DNA of 64,000 nucleotides from Suilimivivens sp964393865 (GTDB taxonomy: Bacteria; Bacillota; Clostridia; Lachnospirales; Lachnospiraceae). The notes beneath the pieces are model-generated. The model was not told the origin of the DNA, made no database searches, and saw only the letters and a program-made list of their open reading frames with translations. Within the stretch, counting starts at the first letter, position 1, and each line of letters opens with the position of its first letter. The DNA lies in NCBI GenBank assembly GCA_964393865.1, contig CAYMUW010000004.1, positions 43,820 through 107,819 on the forward strand, read 5' to 3'. A program made the position numbers and the translations under genes. Positions 1 to 7,430 of the stretch are shown in pieces.

Positions 1-372
1 AATACCGGCTCTTACAATTTCGGCAACATAAGCGCCGCTGTTGATACCAAAGGATAAAACTGCTACCAAAACTCCGTTCCTGCAATTCTTTAAGATGATA
101 AACCACATAATCAGGAGCTGCAGCACCGAGGGCGTTCCCCGGATAATATCTATGTAGACATTGGCCAGTCTGGTCCAAATGCTTTTTCCTCCCTTTTTGT
201 TCGTAGAGAGCTTCATCAACGCCACAACCGTACCGATGATAAGACCTAATATGGCCGCCAGAAAGGCTATCTCCAAAGTTACTCCCAGCCCCTTGATGTA
301 CAGCATCCATCTGTCACCGGAAACAAAGGCCATATCAAACATTTTTGCCACTTTTTCCAACCATGCCTGCAT
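1..372 (-). CDS. Amino-acid ABC transporter permease (3' end outside window)
   Basis: This is the N-terminal 124 residues of a HisM/GlnP-type inner-membrane permease; the rest lies beyond base 1. Hydrophobic helices are visible after a short amphipathic start, followed by the family's conserved stretch with DIIRGTP and then INSGAYVAEIVRAGI, the beginning of the ATPase-coupling EAA region. The ATG at 370-372 is preceded by AAAGGA. It lies downstream of the binding-protein gene on the same strand, separated by a hairpin, so the two form one import operon; the ATPase gene probably follows outside the window. The transported amino acid cannot be read from the sequence, although the ArgR-like box upstream suggests arginine or another basic amino acid. 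Confidence 0.93.
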   Translation of the reverse strand, partial: MQAWLEKVAKMFDMAFVSGDRWMLYIKGLGVTLEIAFLAAILGLIIGTVVALMKLSTNKKGGKSIWTRLANVYIDIIRGTPSVLQLLIMWFIILKNCRNGVLVAVLSFGINSGAYVAEIVRAGI

Positions 373-396
373 ATCGTTAAGTTCCTTTCTTCTCTA

Positions 397-432
397 AAAG
401 AGGATAGCACCTGCTAAAATGCTATCCTCTTT
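397..432 (-). terminator. Intercistronic hairpin between binding protein and permease
   Basis: A 13-base perfect stem (AAAGAGGATAGCA paired with its complement) is followed on the minus strand by a short T run. It sits between the binding-protein and permease genes, where such partial terminators usually lower expression of the membrane component relative to the abundant binding protein. The T run is short, so some read-through is expected. Confidence 0.7.
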
Positions 433-474
433 AACTTTCACGCTTATCTGTCTATTCCGCCATATAAACTTTTG

Positions 475-1347
475 TTACTCAATATAAGTGCTGACAAGTT
501 CATCGAAGGTTCCGTCAGCCTTGATTTCTTCCAGTGCTGCATTCACCTGATCAACCAGCGCTGCATCACCCTTAGGCATTGCAATTGCATATTCCTCTGC
601 CTCAAATCCAAACTGTGCTCCGTCAACTGCAACTACCTGGCCCTCAAACTTCTCCTCAAATACAAGTGCAGGGTTCTTATCAATGATTACGCAGTCAACT
701 CTTCCGTTTATCAGGTCGTTTACTGCATCAACTGCCTTGTTGTAACCGGAAACCTGTGCGCCTTCAATATCGCTGGCAATAAAATCACCTGTAGTTCCAA
801 GCTGAACGCCAATTGCCTTATCCTTAAGATCATCTGCGGTTGTAATCTCAGAACCTTCAGGAAGAATAACATACTGAACTGCCTCATAGTAAGAATTGGA
901 GAAATCAACGCTTTCCTTTCTCTCATCAGTCACTGTCATGCCGGCAATTGCCAAATCAATCTTGTTTCCGATAGAAGAAATTAAGGAAGCAAATTCCATA
1001 TTCTCAACTACTACCTCTACACCAAGCTTCTCACCGATTGCCTTGATAAGAGCAATGTCAAATCCGTCTGCTTCACCGTTATCATCCACATACTCAAAAG
1101 GCGGAAACTCTGCATTGGTACCAACGGTAAGTACACCGTCAGCAAGTGCTGCGGAAACTGCTCCGTCTTCCGTACCTTCCGCATCAGCCTCTGCTGCATC
1201 CTCAGTATCTGCAGCATCTGCATCCTCGGTATTTGCTGCATCTGTTGTGTCTGCTGCCGCATCTGTGGATGCATCACTGCTTCCGCAGGCTGTAAGCAGA
1301 CTCATAGTCATCACTGCTGCCAGTAATACTGCTAAAAATTTTTTCAT
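475..1347 (-). CDS. Amino-acid ABC transporter substrate-binding lipoprotein
   Basis: A 290-residue family 3 solute-binding protein. The N-terminus is a lipoprotein signal with lipobox LTAC (Cys about residue 21), then a long acidic Ala/Asp/Glu/Thr-rich linker that would extend the domain through the cell wall, then the binding fold starting with PPFEYVDDNGEADGFDIAL. Later hallmarks are the MTVTDERKESVDFSNSYYEA region and a closing helix. The frame is open further upstream to 1497, but that would overlap the preceding gene; the ATG at 1347 has GGAGGAG at good spacing and gives a proper signal peptide. It acts outside the membrane with the permease at 1-372. Confidence 0.95.
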   Translation of the reverse strand: MKKFLAVLLAAVMTMSLLTACGSSDASTDAAADTTDAANTEDADAADTEDAAEADAEGTEDGAVSAALADGVLTVGTNAEFPPFEYVDDNGEADGFDIALIKAIGEKLGVEVVVENMEFASLISSIGNKIDLAIAGMTVTDERKESVDFSNSYYEAVQYVILPEGSEITTADDLKDKAIGVQLGTTGDFIASDIEGAQVSGYNKAVDAVNDLINGRVDCVIIDKNPALVFEEKFEGQVVAVDGAQFGFEAEEYAIAMPKGDAALVDQVNAALEEIKADGTFDELVSTYIE

Positions 1348-1361
1348 AATATTCTCCTCCT

Positions 1362-1379
1362 TATGCATAAATATGCATT
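1362..1379. promoter_or_regulatory. ArgR-type operator (ARG box-like palindrome)
   Basis: The perfect palindrome ATGCATAAATATGCAT (1363-1378) lies between a predicted promoter and the ribosome site of the binding-protein gene. It fits the TGNATWWWWATNCA pattern of arginine-repressor boxes. The position downstream of the start of transcription suits repression. The match is by eye; no ArgR gene is in the window. Confidence 0.55.
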
Positions 1380-1396
1380 TATTTATAAACACTACG

Positions 1397-1425
1397 AGTC
1401 TATCACGTTCATCCGCTAAAATCAA
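1397..1425 (-). promoter_or_regulatory. Promoter of the amino-acid importer operon
   Basis: On the minus strand TTGATT (1420-1425) and TAGACT (1397-1402) are separated by 17 bases, a sigma-A type arrangement with four of six matches in each hexamer. It begins just after the stop of the upstream gene, so the importer has its own start site. Confidence 0.55.
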
Positions 1426-1432
1426 GAGCTTT

Positions 1433-3277
1433 TTAAAGGATAACAATGATTTCCCTTTCCAGGCAAACCACGCATCTCCCGGCTCCCTTATACACAAGAA
1501 GCTCCTGATGCGCTCTTCCCAGCCAGAACAGTCCGGGCTTTATGCAGTAGCGGTTTGTATATGCTTTTTCTTCCATTTCCTCCGAAACAGTCACTGCATA
1601 ACCGTCCTCCTCAAGCCGCACCCGGAGTCGTCCCAAATAGACCAGTCTCCCCTCGCCGTCATCATTGTATAGCTTTACGCTTCTTCGAATATATAGTAAT
1701 AGAAGAAATGCCCCCGTCAAAAGGAGAAGCGTGCCGATGGTAACGGTAATCACTTTTACTGCCGGAATTGCAAAAAGGCCTTTGAAAAGCCGGGACCTTT
1801 CTGCCTGCCCGGAAGCGGAATTGATCGCTTTGACCTCAGGAAGCTCCTTTTGATCTGTTTTCTCCTTCCATATGGCAGGTTTCGGTGTTGGAGAAGCCGG
1901 ATTTTCCTCTGCCGCATCACCATCCGCCTCATCTTTATCCTTAGAGTTATCCGCTTTTCTCACTGTGTCTGCCACAGATTTATCCTCATCTTTTTCCCGG
2001 CTTTCCTCTTCATCCGTTTTTTCCCCCTGATCTTTCTCCTCTGAAACCGGGGTCACAGAAGGCTCTTCCGTGGCTGAGGGCGCCGGGTCTTCCTCCTCCT
2101 CTTCTCCCTCCGTTTTCCTGTCAGGGGTTGGCGTGGCCCCGCCTTCCTCCCCGTCACCGCCGGACCGGGACAGTACATTATCCACCGTGATGCTGCTTAT
2201 AAGACCACTTTCATCCACATCACGGTTTAACAGCTCCAGCTCCACCGTATACTTTCCGTTTTCAACTACCTGGATTTGCTCCCCGTTTCCAATTTTCTGC
2301 CCCGACTCGTCATACCAGCTAAAGGGAGCGTCACTTGGCCGCAGGCTTCCGCCGGACAAATCCTCCAGCCTGACGCTGACCACAACCTGCTCCTGTTCGT
2401 CGGCGCTTTCGTTGGTGACAATCAGTCTGCCACAGGGCGTTTCCTCGTCCAGCCCGCAGTTTCTGTTAAATCCCTCCACACGCTTCTCACAGGTGAGACG
2501 ATAATATTCTACACTTCCCTCTGCCATCCCGCAGCCCGTCTCATAGCCTTCCATCTCGTCAGCTTCTTTTCCGCAGGAAAGCTCATAGCTTATGGGCTGC
2601 TCCGTATCCACATTGCAGACAAGGGCATTATAAATGTGGTAGCTGTAGGACATAATTCCACATTCCACACAATATACCAGAAATAAGCTTTCTTCTCCTA
2701 TGCCGCAGTCCTGATGGGAACCGGTTCCCTCCGCCTTTTCATGAGGTGCATTCGGCCCATGCTCGTCACAGCTTTCCTCCCAGGTTTCAACCACCGTTCC
2801 TTTGGTATAGCGAATGGTGCATATCTTATCCTGGTAGCATTGCTCCCCATGCGTGTGGTAAACCGGCGTATAACAGGCTCCTCCCTGATGCTCATCTCCC
2901 TGATGCACATGCCTTACAGGAACGGTATAACACCCGCCGCCATTCAAGGCATCTCCCTGATGTACATGCTCCACAGCGGTTTCATAGCAGGCCCCTCCGT
3001 CCTGCTCATTTCCCTGATGAACATGAGGAATCTCCTCCCCATAGCAGCCGCCTCCCGCTATGGCATTTCCGATATGCCTGTGATAAATTTCCGTAATCAC
3101 CACTCTGGGAGCGATCTCCTCATTTTCGGCGCCATATACCACCGGTGCTTCCTGACTGAGCGTCTGCATAAATATTCCTGCAGCCAGCCCCGCCGCCGCT
3201 GCTGATACAGTCAATCTTTTTATTTTGCATTTTGTTGTTTTCTTATTACCATTTTTATTTTGCTTAAAAATCCTCAT
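1433..3277 (-). CDS. Membrane-anchored surface protein with HxH/GGxCY repeats
   Basis: A 614-residue protein of unknown function. Residues 22-40 form a signal/anchor segment. Residues 65-148 hold five tandem units of about 19 residues with the pattern H-x-H-x-G-x5/6-G-G-x-C-Y (examples YHRHIGN, VEHVHQGD). A Cys-rich stretch follows (about 150-282; C-G and G-C-G pairs), then a small beta-type domain, a Pro/Glu/Lys spacer (about 375-490), a single transmembrane helix (about 507-530) and an 80-residue cytoplasmic tail. The layout says ectodomain, wall-spanning stalk, helix, tail. The many paired Cys and His could bind metal or form disulfides; that is inference. The ATG at 3275 has AAAGGAAG upstream. 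I know of related repeats in hypothetical clostridial proteins but no assigned role. Confidence 0.85.
   Translation of the reverse strand: MRIFKQNKNGNKKTTKCKIKRLTVSAAAAGLAAGIFMQTLSQEAPVVYGAENEEIAPRVVITEIYHRHIGNAIAGGGCYGEEIPHVHQGNEQDGGACYETAVEHVHQGDALNGGGCYTVPVRHVHQGDEHQGGACYTPVYHTHGEQCYQDKICTIRYTKGTVVETWEESCDEHGPNAPHEKAEGTGSHQDCGIGEESLFLVYCVECGIMSYSYHIYNALVCNVDTEQPISYELSCGKEADEMEGYETGCGMAEGSVEYYRLTCEKRVEGFNRNCGLDEETPCGRLIVTNESADEQEQVVVSVRLEDLSGGSLRPSDAPFSWYDESGQKIGNGEQIQVVENGKYTVELELLNRDVDESGLISSITVDNVLSRSGGDGEEGGATPTPDRKTEGEEEEEDPAPSATEEPSVTPVSEEKDQGEKTDEEESREKDEDKSVADTVRKADNSKDKDEADGDAAEENPASPTPKPAIWKEKTDQKELPEVKAINSASGQAERSRLFKGLFAIPAVKVITVTIGTLLLLTGAFLLLLYIRRSVKLYNDDGEGRLVYLGRLRVRLEEDGYAVTVSEEMEEKAYTNRYCIKPGLFWLGRAHQELLVYKGAGRCVVCLEREIIVIL
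2834..3085 (-). repeat. Tandem repeat encoding HxHxG...GGxCY units (57-base period)
   Basis: The nine-mer tccctgatg (plus strand) recurs at 2897, 2954 and 3011, exactly 57 bases apart, marking three well-conserved 19-codon units. Two more diverged units flank them at the protein level. The exact period inside an open frame shows expansion by duplication of whole units. Confidence 0.85.
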
Positions 3278-3331
3278 TGCTTTTGCTTCCTTTCTTTCCT
3301 GATTTTAAAAACAACCAGATGAAACACGCTT

Positions 3332-3404
3332 TGCGAGTTTCGCTGGTTCTCGCGACAGTCGCTGAGTGAACATGCAAGCATGTTCGTTCATCCCGTTGCT
3401 CGCA
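3332..3404. repeat. Nested inverted-repeat element (REP-like), single copy here
   Basis: In the gap upstream of the surface-protein gene, TGCGAG (3332-3337) pairs with CTCGCA (3399-3404) and encloses a perfect palindrome GAACATGC-AA-GCATGTTC (3368-3385). No gene or T run is attached, so it is not an obvious terminator. I found no second copy in the window. It may be a REP or small palindromic mobile element. Confidence 0.4.
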
Positions 3405-3520
3405 TAAATAAAACCTGCCCATGGATATTCCACGAACAGGTCTCCTGTCTATCATCTCTCAATTCAATTTGGATTTCTAAGCGGTAAGTGGACTAAGCAT
3501 AGCACAAGAACTGCCTGTTG

Positions 3521-4633
3521 TCAAACACTTCTTCTGCAAATCCGGTTGACCTGCTTCCCCAGACTGCGCTGGACATAAGCAACCATAAGCGGAACCGCTA
3601 TTCCCGCCAAAAGGTAAAGCCACTTACAGGCCTCCGAGCCGCCTGCCAGATACACAAAGCCAATCTCACTGAAAAACATTTCCTTATCAAATTCCGCACA
3701 GAGAGGCGTCCATATGCTGACCAGATAAAAGAAGCCTTTCACCAGCATAAAGCTTGCCACATGATGCATCATAATCCCATAAGTGTTACGGCCGATATAC
3801 ACCATCTTACCTGACAGATAAGGTATTCCACTGATAATTTTAGCCACCCGCAGCCAAAAGGCAATTCCCGTTATAATTGTAATATAAGGAATCACCGGTC
3901 CGTTTGCAAAGCTTGTGACCCATACCGCACTAAATGCAAGTCCTCCGCAGAATATGGTAATCAGCACCTGAATCCCCATCACAATCAGAAAATAGGGACC
4001 GTCCGGCAGTCTGTCATGCTTCTCCAGCTTTTCCCTGTATATTCTGCCCATCTGGAAACCGGGCAGCATAAAAAGCAGCCTTCCCGGGAACTTATACCAG
4101 CCCCACACATGACCGCCTATAGCCAGCCACACCGTCAGGATGCCTGCTGCAAGACACAGCCCAAAAATCAGCCATTCATGATTCAGATGCAGAAGAGACA
4201 GTACCTTACGCATCAATACATTGATCACTTCCAGCAAAAACAACGCCGGTACAAACCATGCCGGAAAATTATACATAAACTGGTGTCCGTCCAAAAAAGG
4301 TGACAAAAACAAAGTCCGAAGAGAAAGCTCTCCTCCTATGGAAAACCCAACATGATGAAGCAGGGTTGCCAGAATTCCATAAAATAAATTCCACAAAAAA
4401 TATGGCAGAAGCAATGTCACGCATTTTCCAAGCAGATAGCTGATCATCCGGTCCTCCGCATCCTTTTTGTAAAAATATCCTGAAACAAATAAGAACACAA
4501 ACACATGAAAGGAATAATAGGGAAACAGTTCTCCGATCTCAAAAAGATTGTACCCCAGATGTCCCGCAACCACCAATATAATACCGATTGCAGACAATAT
4601 TCGAAACTCTCGATTTTCCTTGTAATCAGGCAT
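3521..4633 (-). CDS. Acyltransferase family 3 membrane protein
   Basis: A 370-residue integral membrane O-acyltransferase of the OafA/WecH type (acyltransferase_3). It has about ten hydrophobic helices, an early His in VVAGHLG and the FLFVSGYFY segment typical of the family. Such enzymes move acetyl or other acyl groups onto cell-surface polysaccharides or lipids; the acceptor is unknown. The frame opens 14 codons earlier (4675), but only the ATG at 4633 has a ribosome site (AGGGGGAAAGGG), so I use it. It is divergent from the lipoprotein/glycosyltransferase pair, which may belong to the same surface-glycan pathway; that link is inference. Confidence 0.87.
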   Translation of the reverse strand: MPDYKENREFRILSAIGIILVVAGHLGYNLFEIGELFPYYSFHVFVFLFVSGYFYKKDAEDRMISYLLGKCVTLLLPYFLWNLFYGILATLLHHVGFSIGGELSLRTLFLSPFLDGHQFMYNFPAWFVPALFLLEVINVLMRKVLSLLHLNHEWLIFGLCLAAGILTVWLAIGGHVWGWYKFPGRLLFMLPGFQMGRIYREKLEKHDRLPDGPYFLIVMGIQVLITIFCGGLAFSAVWVTSFANGPVIPYITIITGIAFWLRVAKIISGIPYLSGKMVYIGRNTYGIMMHHVASFMLVKGFFYLVSIWTPLCAEFDKEMFFSEIGFVYLAGGSEACKWLYLLAGIAVPLMVAYVQRSLGKQVNRICRRSV

Positions 4634-4707
4634 ACCCTTTCCCCCTATACCAATCAGATTGGAATTACCGGCCATGCAGAATTCTAACTGTAGTATACAA
4701 AAAAATA

Positions 4708-4736
4708 TTGTGTAATAAAAGCAAAAAATTTATAAT
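4708..4736 (+). promoter_or_regulatory. Promoter for the lipoprotein/glycosyltransferase operon
   Basis: TTGTGT (4708-4713), a 17-base spacer and a consensus TATAAT (4731-4736). The -10 box ends six bases before the ATG at 4743, so transcription should start at or next to the start codon. Confidence 0.75.
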
Positions 4737-4742
4737 AGCTGT

Positions 4743-5798
4743 ATGAAAACGAAAGCATTGAAACCTATTACCTTTTTAAACAAACTATTTTCCCTTATTG
4801 GTATATTCGTCCTTGCCGGACTGCTTGGCGGCTGCGGTCATACCCGACCGGAACCTGCAGACAGTTACATCCCCAAGGATTACCTTGCAGTTTCTGAACC
4901 AATCACTATGGACCGCTCCTTGCTGAATACAATCCCCAACAATCCGTTTCCCGCCTTAAGCGTGCCCACCTATATTACCAGGGTAAAGGACACTTACTTT
5001 ATTGTGGACTGCTACAACAATCAGGTTATCTACCATAATAATCTGACCGATCCGCTGTACGAATGGCACATCATGACAAACGATATTGCCATGGGGCATA
5101 CTTTGGCAAGTGATGGAACTGTATATTTAATTGACGATACCGAAAACAACCGTATTCTGGTGATGGAGGAGGATGTCAATGACAACGGCGTTCCCGTATT
5201 TGTTCCCACTCAGGAATTTACCGATATCGGCGACAGACCTCATTATATCGTGTATGACGAATATACCGATACCTTCTATGCCTGGAGCTCCCAAAGCGGT
5301 GAAATGTTCCTCTTCCGTCATCCCGAAAATGATTCCCGTATGTATCTGACACAGGTACTTTCCATTCCTTCGCTGAAGGGCATTTATGTGCGCTCCTTTA
5401 CCATTGTGGAGGACCGGATTTACTTTGTTTCCGGTAATTCCAGCATTATAGAAGCGGATCTTTACAGCTTTGAAATCCAAAAGGAGTATCCTGTTCCCGA
5501 CCAGCTTGCCGGAATGATACAGCTGACTCCAATTGAAGATTACTTCTATATTACCATTTCCACCGATATTACAGGCAATCAGGATTATGCCACCATGATC
5601 CGCACCCAAAAGCTTGAGGATCTTGCCAATGGGAACTATGAGGACGTTTACGATAATTTTATCGGAGGCGGTACTCCCTACTATATCACACAGATAGATG
5701 ATTACTGGTATCTGACAGAACACCGTATTCCGGGGCACTCCATCTGGCGCTTTCAGGTAACGGATAACGAAATAACAGATGTGGTTTCAATATATTAA
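4743..5798 (+). CDS. Lipoprotein, predicted beta-propeller
   Basis: A 351-residue lipoprotein: basic N-terminus, hydrophobic stretch and lipobox LLGGC (Cys about 32). The mature part is rich in repeated beta-strand segments such as DTYFIVDCYNNQVIY, GTVYLIDDTENNRILVM and DYFYITIST, the rhythm of an NHL/YncE-like propeller. I cannot assign a substrate. There is no Shine-Dalgarno sequence before the ATG, and the promoter abuts it, so the mRNA looks leaderless; the signal peptide needs this start. Twenty bases downstream begins a membrane glycosyltransferase on the same strand, so this protein may be its outer-face partner. Confidence 0.85.
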   Translation: MKTKALKPITFLNKLFSLIGIFVLAGLLGGCGHTRPEPADSYIPKDYLAVSEPITMDRSLLNTIPNNPFPALSVPTYITRVKDTYFIVDCYNNQVIYHNNLTDPLYEWHIMTNDIAMGHTLASDGTVYLIDDTENNRILVMEEDVNDNGVPVFVPTQEFTDIGDRPHYIVYDEYTDTFYAWSSQSGEMFLFRHPENDSRMYLTQVLSIPSLKGIYVRSFTIVEDRIYFVSGNSSIIEADLYSFEIQKEYPVPDQLAGMIQLTPIEDYFYITISTDITGNQDYATMIRTQKLEDLANGNYEDVYDNFIGGGTPYYITQIDDYWYLTEHRIPGHSIWRFQVTDNEITDVVSIY

Positions 5799-5818
5799 CA
5801 GTCAGGAAAGGAATACGA

Positions 5819-7414
5819 ATGAAAATATTACCATTTAAACTTACCGGCACAGCCTTTTCCGCAAAGAAAAACAGAACAAGCCTCAGCATCCTGTTCACCA
5901 TTCTGGCATCCTGTTTATTGACTGCCATTTTGCAGGGAAGCAGCTTTTTCTACTGTACTCACTATACCAAGGTATTTGTACTGGCCTGCTTTTTTGTTTT
6001 ATACATAGGGCTCTTCATGTATCTGAAGGCTGCCAAACGCCTTGATGAAAATACCCTTGTATTTATGATGATCTTTCTGGGAGTACTGCTCCGCTGCAGC
6101 TACGTGCTCTTATCCGGCCTTTATGACCGGCAGCATGACGCAGGCGCATACACCGGAATGGGAACCTCCTTTGTCAATCCGGGACACATCGGCTACATTG
6201 AATATATTTACAAATTCCACAAGCTGCCGGATATCAACCCCTATGAGCTGTTTGCCTACTATCACCCGCCGCTGCATCATATTCTTTCCTATCTCTGGCT
6301 GCAGCTGAATATATGGCTGGGGGTCAGTGAGGAGCTTGCCTTTGAGAACCTGCAGATTCTACCTCTTTTTTATTCCTGCTTATGTATGTCTGTCACATGG
6401 AAAATTCTTGAAACCTTAAGAATAAAGGGAAATGGACTTTTCATCGGACTTGCCTTTATGGTATTTCATCCTGCCACCATCATCATGGCCGGCAGCGTTA
6501 ATAATGACATGCTCACCATTCTCTTTATGAGCCTGACTATTCTTGGCACCTTAAAATGGATTCAAAATAAGGATTTAAAGCACTTAATCCCTTTGGCGCT
6601 TTACATTGGATTGGGCATGATTACCAAGCTGAATTCCGCAGTGCTTGCCCTTCCGGTAGGACTGATCTTTCTTATGCACTTTATCTCTGTAATCAAAGGG
6701 AAGAATAAAACCGAACTCCTGAAATGGATTAAGAATTATTGCCTTTTCGGCGTAGTGGTGATTCCCATCGGTTTGTCATGGATTGTCCGAAATCTGATCC
6801 GCTTTGGTGAAAAGCCCGGCGTGCCCGTACCAGGAGAAACCTCTCCCATGTATACCGCCGACTTTTCGCTGTGGCAAAGACTTGGGATTCCTTCCCTTGC
6901 AGACTGGCACTTTGATTTTCCTTTTCATCCTATCAGTGCAAAGGCATGCAGCAACACCTGGGCAATTATGTTCCATACCTCCCTGTTTGCGGAAGAATAT
7001 CCTACTGACCTGTCAGACATTCTGCTGGTTTTATGTCAGATCACCTTCCTGCTGGCGGTGGTTCTTGGAATCGCAACTGCTGTTCTGTTAATTGCCGTTC
7101 TTTTGAACAGGAGTACCGACATGGAAACCCGCATCTTTCTGCTGACAGGCTATATCATCATGCTGATTTCCTTTGCAGCCTTTGTGGTTATTTATCCTTA
7201 CACCTGCAGCAGCGATTTCCGCTATGTAGCCATCTGTCTGGTGTATATCTCCATTGCGCTGGGACTGGGTAACCGATACTTTTTGCAGATGCCTTATGTT
7301 TCCAAAGGCTTCCTCTCAAAGGCAGCGCCGGTAATCATGCATATCATCAACTATGGCATCATTGCCGTTTTGGTATCAATCAATATCATATATCTCTTTT
7401 GGGAACGGTGGTAA
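5819..7414 (+). CDS. GT39/ArnT-like membrane glycosyltransferase
   Basis: A 531-residue polytopic protein with about 11-13 hydrophobic helices and the GT-C layout. The first large outer loop carries the acidic catalytic-type motif YDRQHDAGAY (about residues 101-110), followed by a conserved HPPLHH segment, as in dolichyl/undecaprenyl-phosphate sugar transferases. Such enzymes use lipid-linked sugars on the outer face of the membrane to modify protein, lipid or polysaccharide. The start has AGGAAAGG eight bases upstream. It is co-transcribed with the lipoprotein before it, and its stop codon lies inside the terminator hairpin. The acceptor is unknown. Confidence 0.85.
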   Translation: MKILPFKLTGTAFSAKKNRTSLSILFTILASCLLTAILQGSSFFYCTHYTKVFVLACFFVLYIGLFMYLKAAKRLDENTLVFMMIFLGVLLRCSYVLLSGLYDRQHDAGAYTGMGTSFVNPGHIGYIEYIYKFHKLPDINPYELFAYYHPPLHHILSYLWLQLNIWLGVSEELAFENLQILPLFYSCLCMSVTWKILETLRIKGNGLFIGLAFMVFHPATIIMAGSVNNDMLTILFMSLTILGTLKWIQNKDLKHLIPLALYIGLGMITKLNSAVLALPVGLIFLMHFISVIKGKNKTELLKWIKNYCLFGVVVIPIGLSWIVRNLIRFGEKPGVPVPGETSPMYTADFSLWQRLGIPSLADWHFDFPFHPISAKACSNTWAIMFHTSLFAEEYPTDLSDILLVLCQITFLLAVVLGIATAVLLIAVLLNRSTDMETRIFLLTGYIIMLISFAAFVVIYPYTCSSDFRYVAICLVYISIALGLGNRYFLQMPYVSKGFLSKAAPVIMHIINYGIIAVLVSINIIYLFWERW

Positions 7415-7428
7415 TCACCGTTCCTTAA
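7402..7428. terminator. Terminator overlapping the stop codon, shared by convergent genes
   Basis: GGAACGGTG (7402-7410), a five-base loop and CACCGTTCC (7416-7424), then a T-rich tail. The TAA of the glycosyltransferase is within the loop region. It lies between two convergent genes. Confidence 0.75.
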
Positions 7429-7430
7429 GT

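Noticed and set aside
896..1672. Long plus-strand frame across the binding-protein gene
   Set aside because: Low-complexity Ser/Ala translation of the acidic linker in the wrong strand.
2834..3085. CRISPR-like array (regular 57-base repeats)
   Set aside because: Repeats are in frame inside a gene, have no unique spacers and translate into conserved 19-residue units.
3264..3455. 63-codon ORF upstream of the surface protein
   Set aside because: It overlaps the start of the surface-protein gene and translates palindromic DNA; no ribosome site.
5127..5738. 203-codon open frame antisense to the propeller lipoprotein
   Set aside because: Coding shadow; no ribosome site, and the sense frame has a signal peptide and strand repeats.
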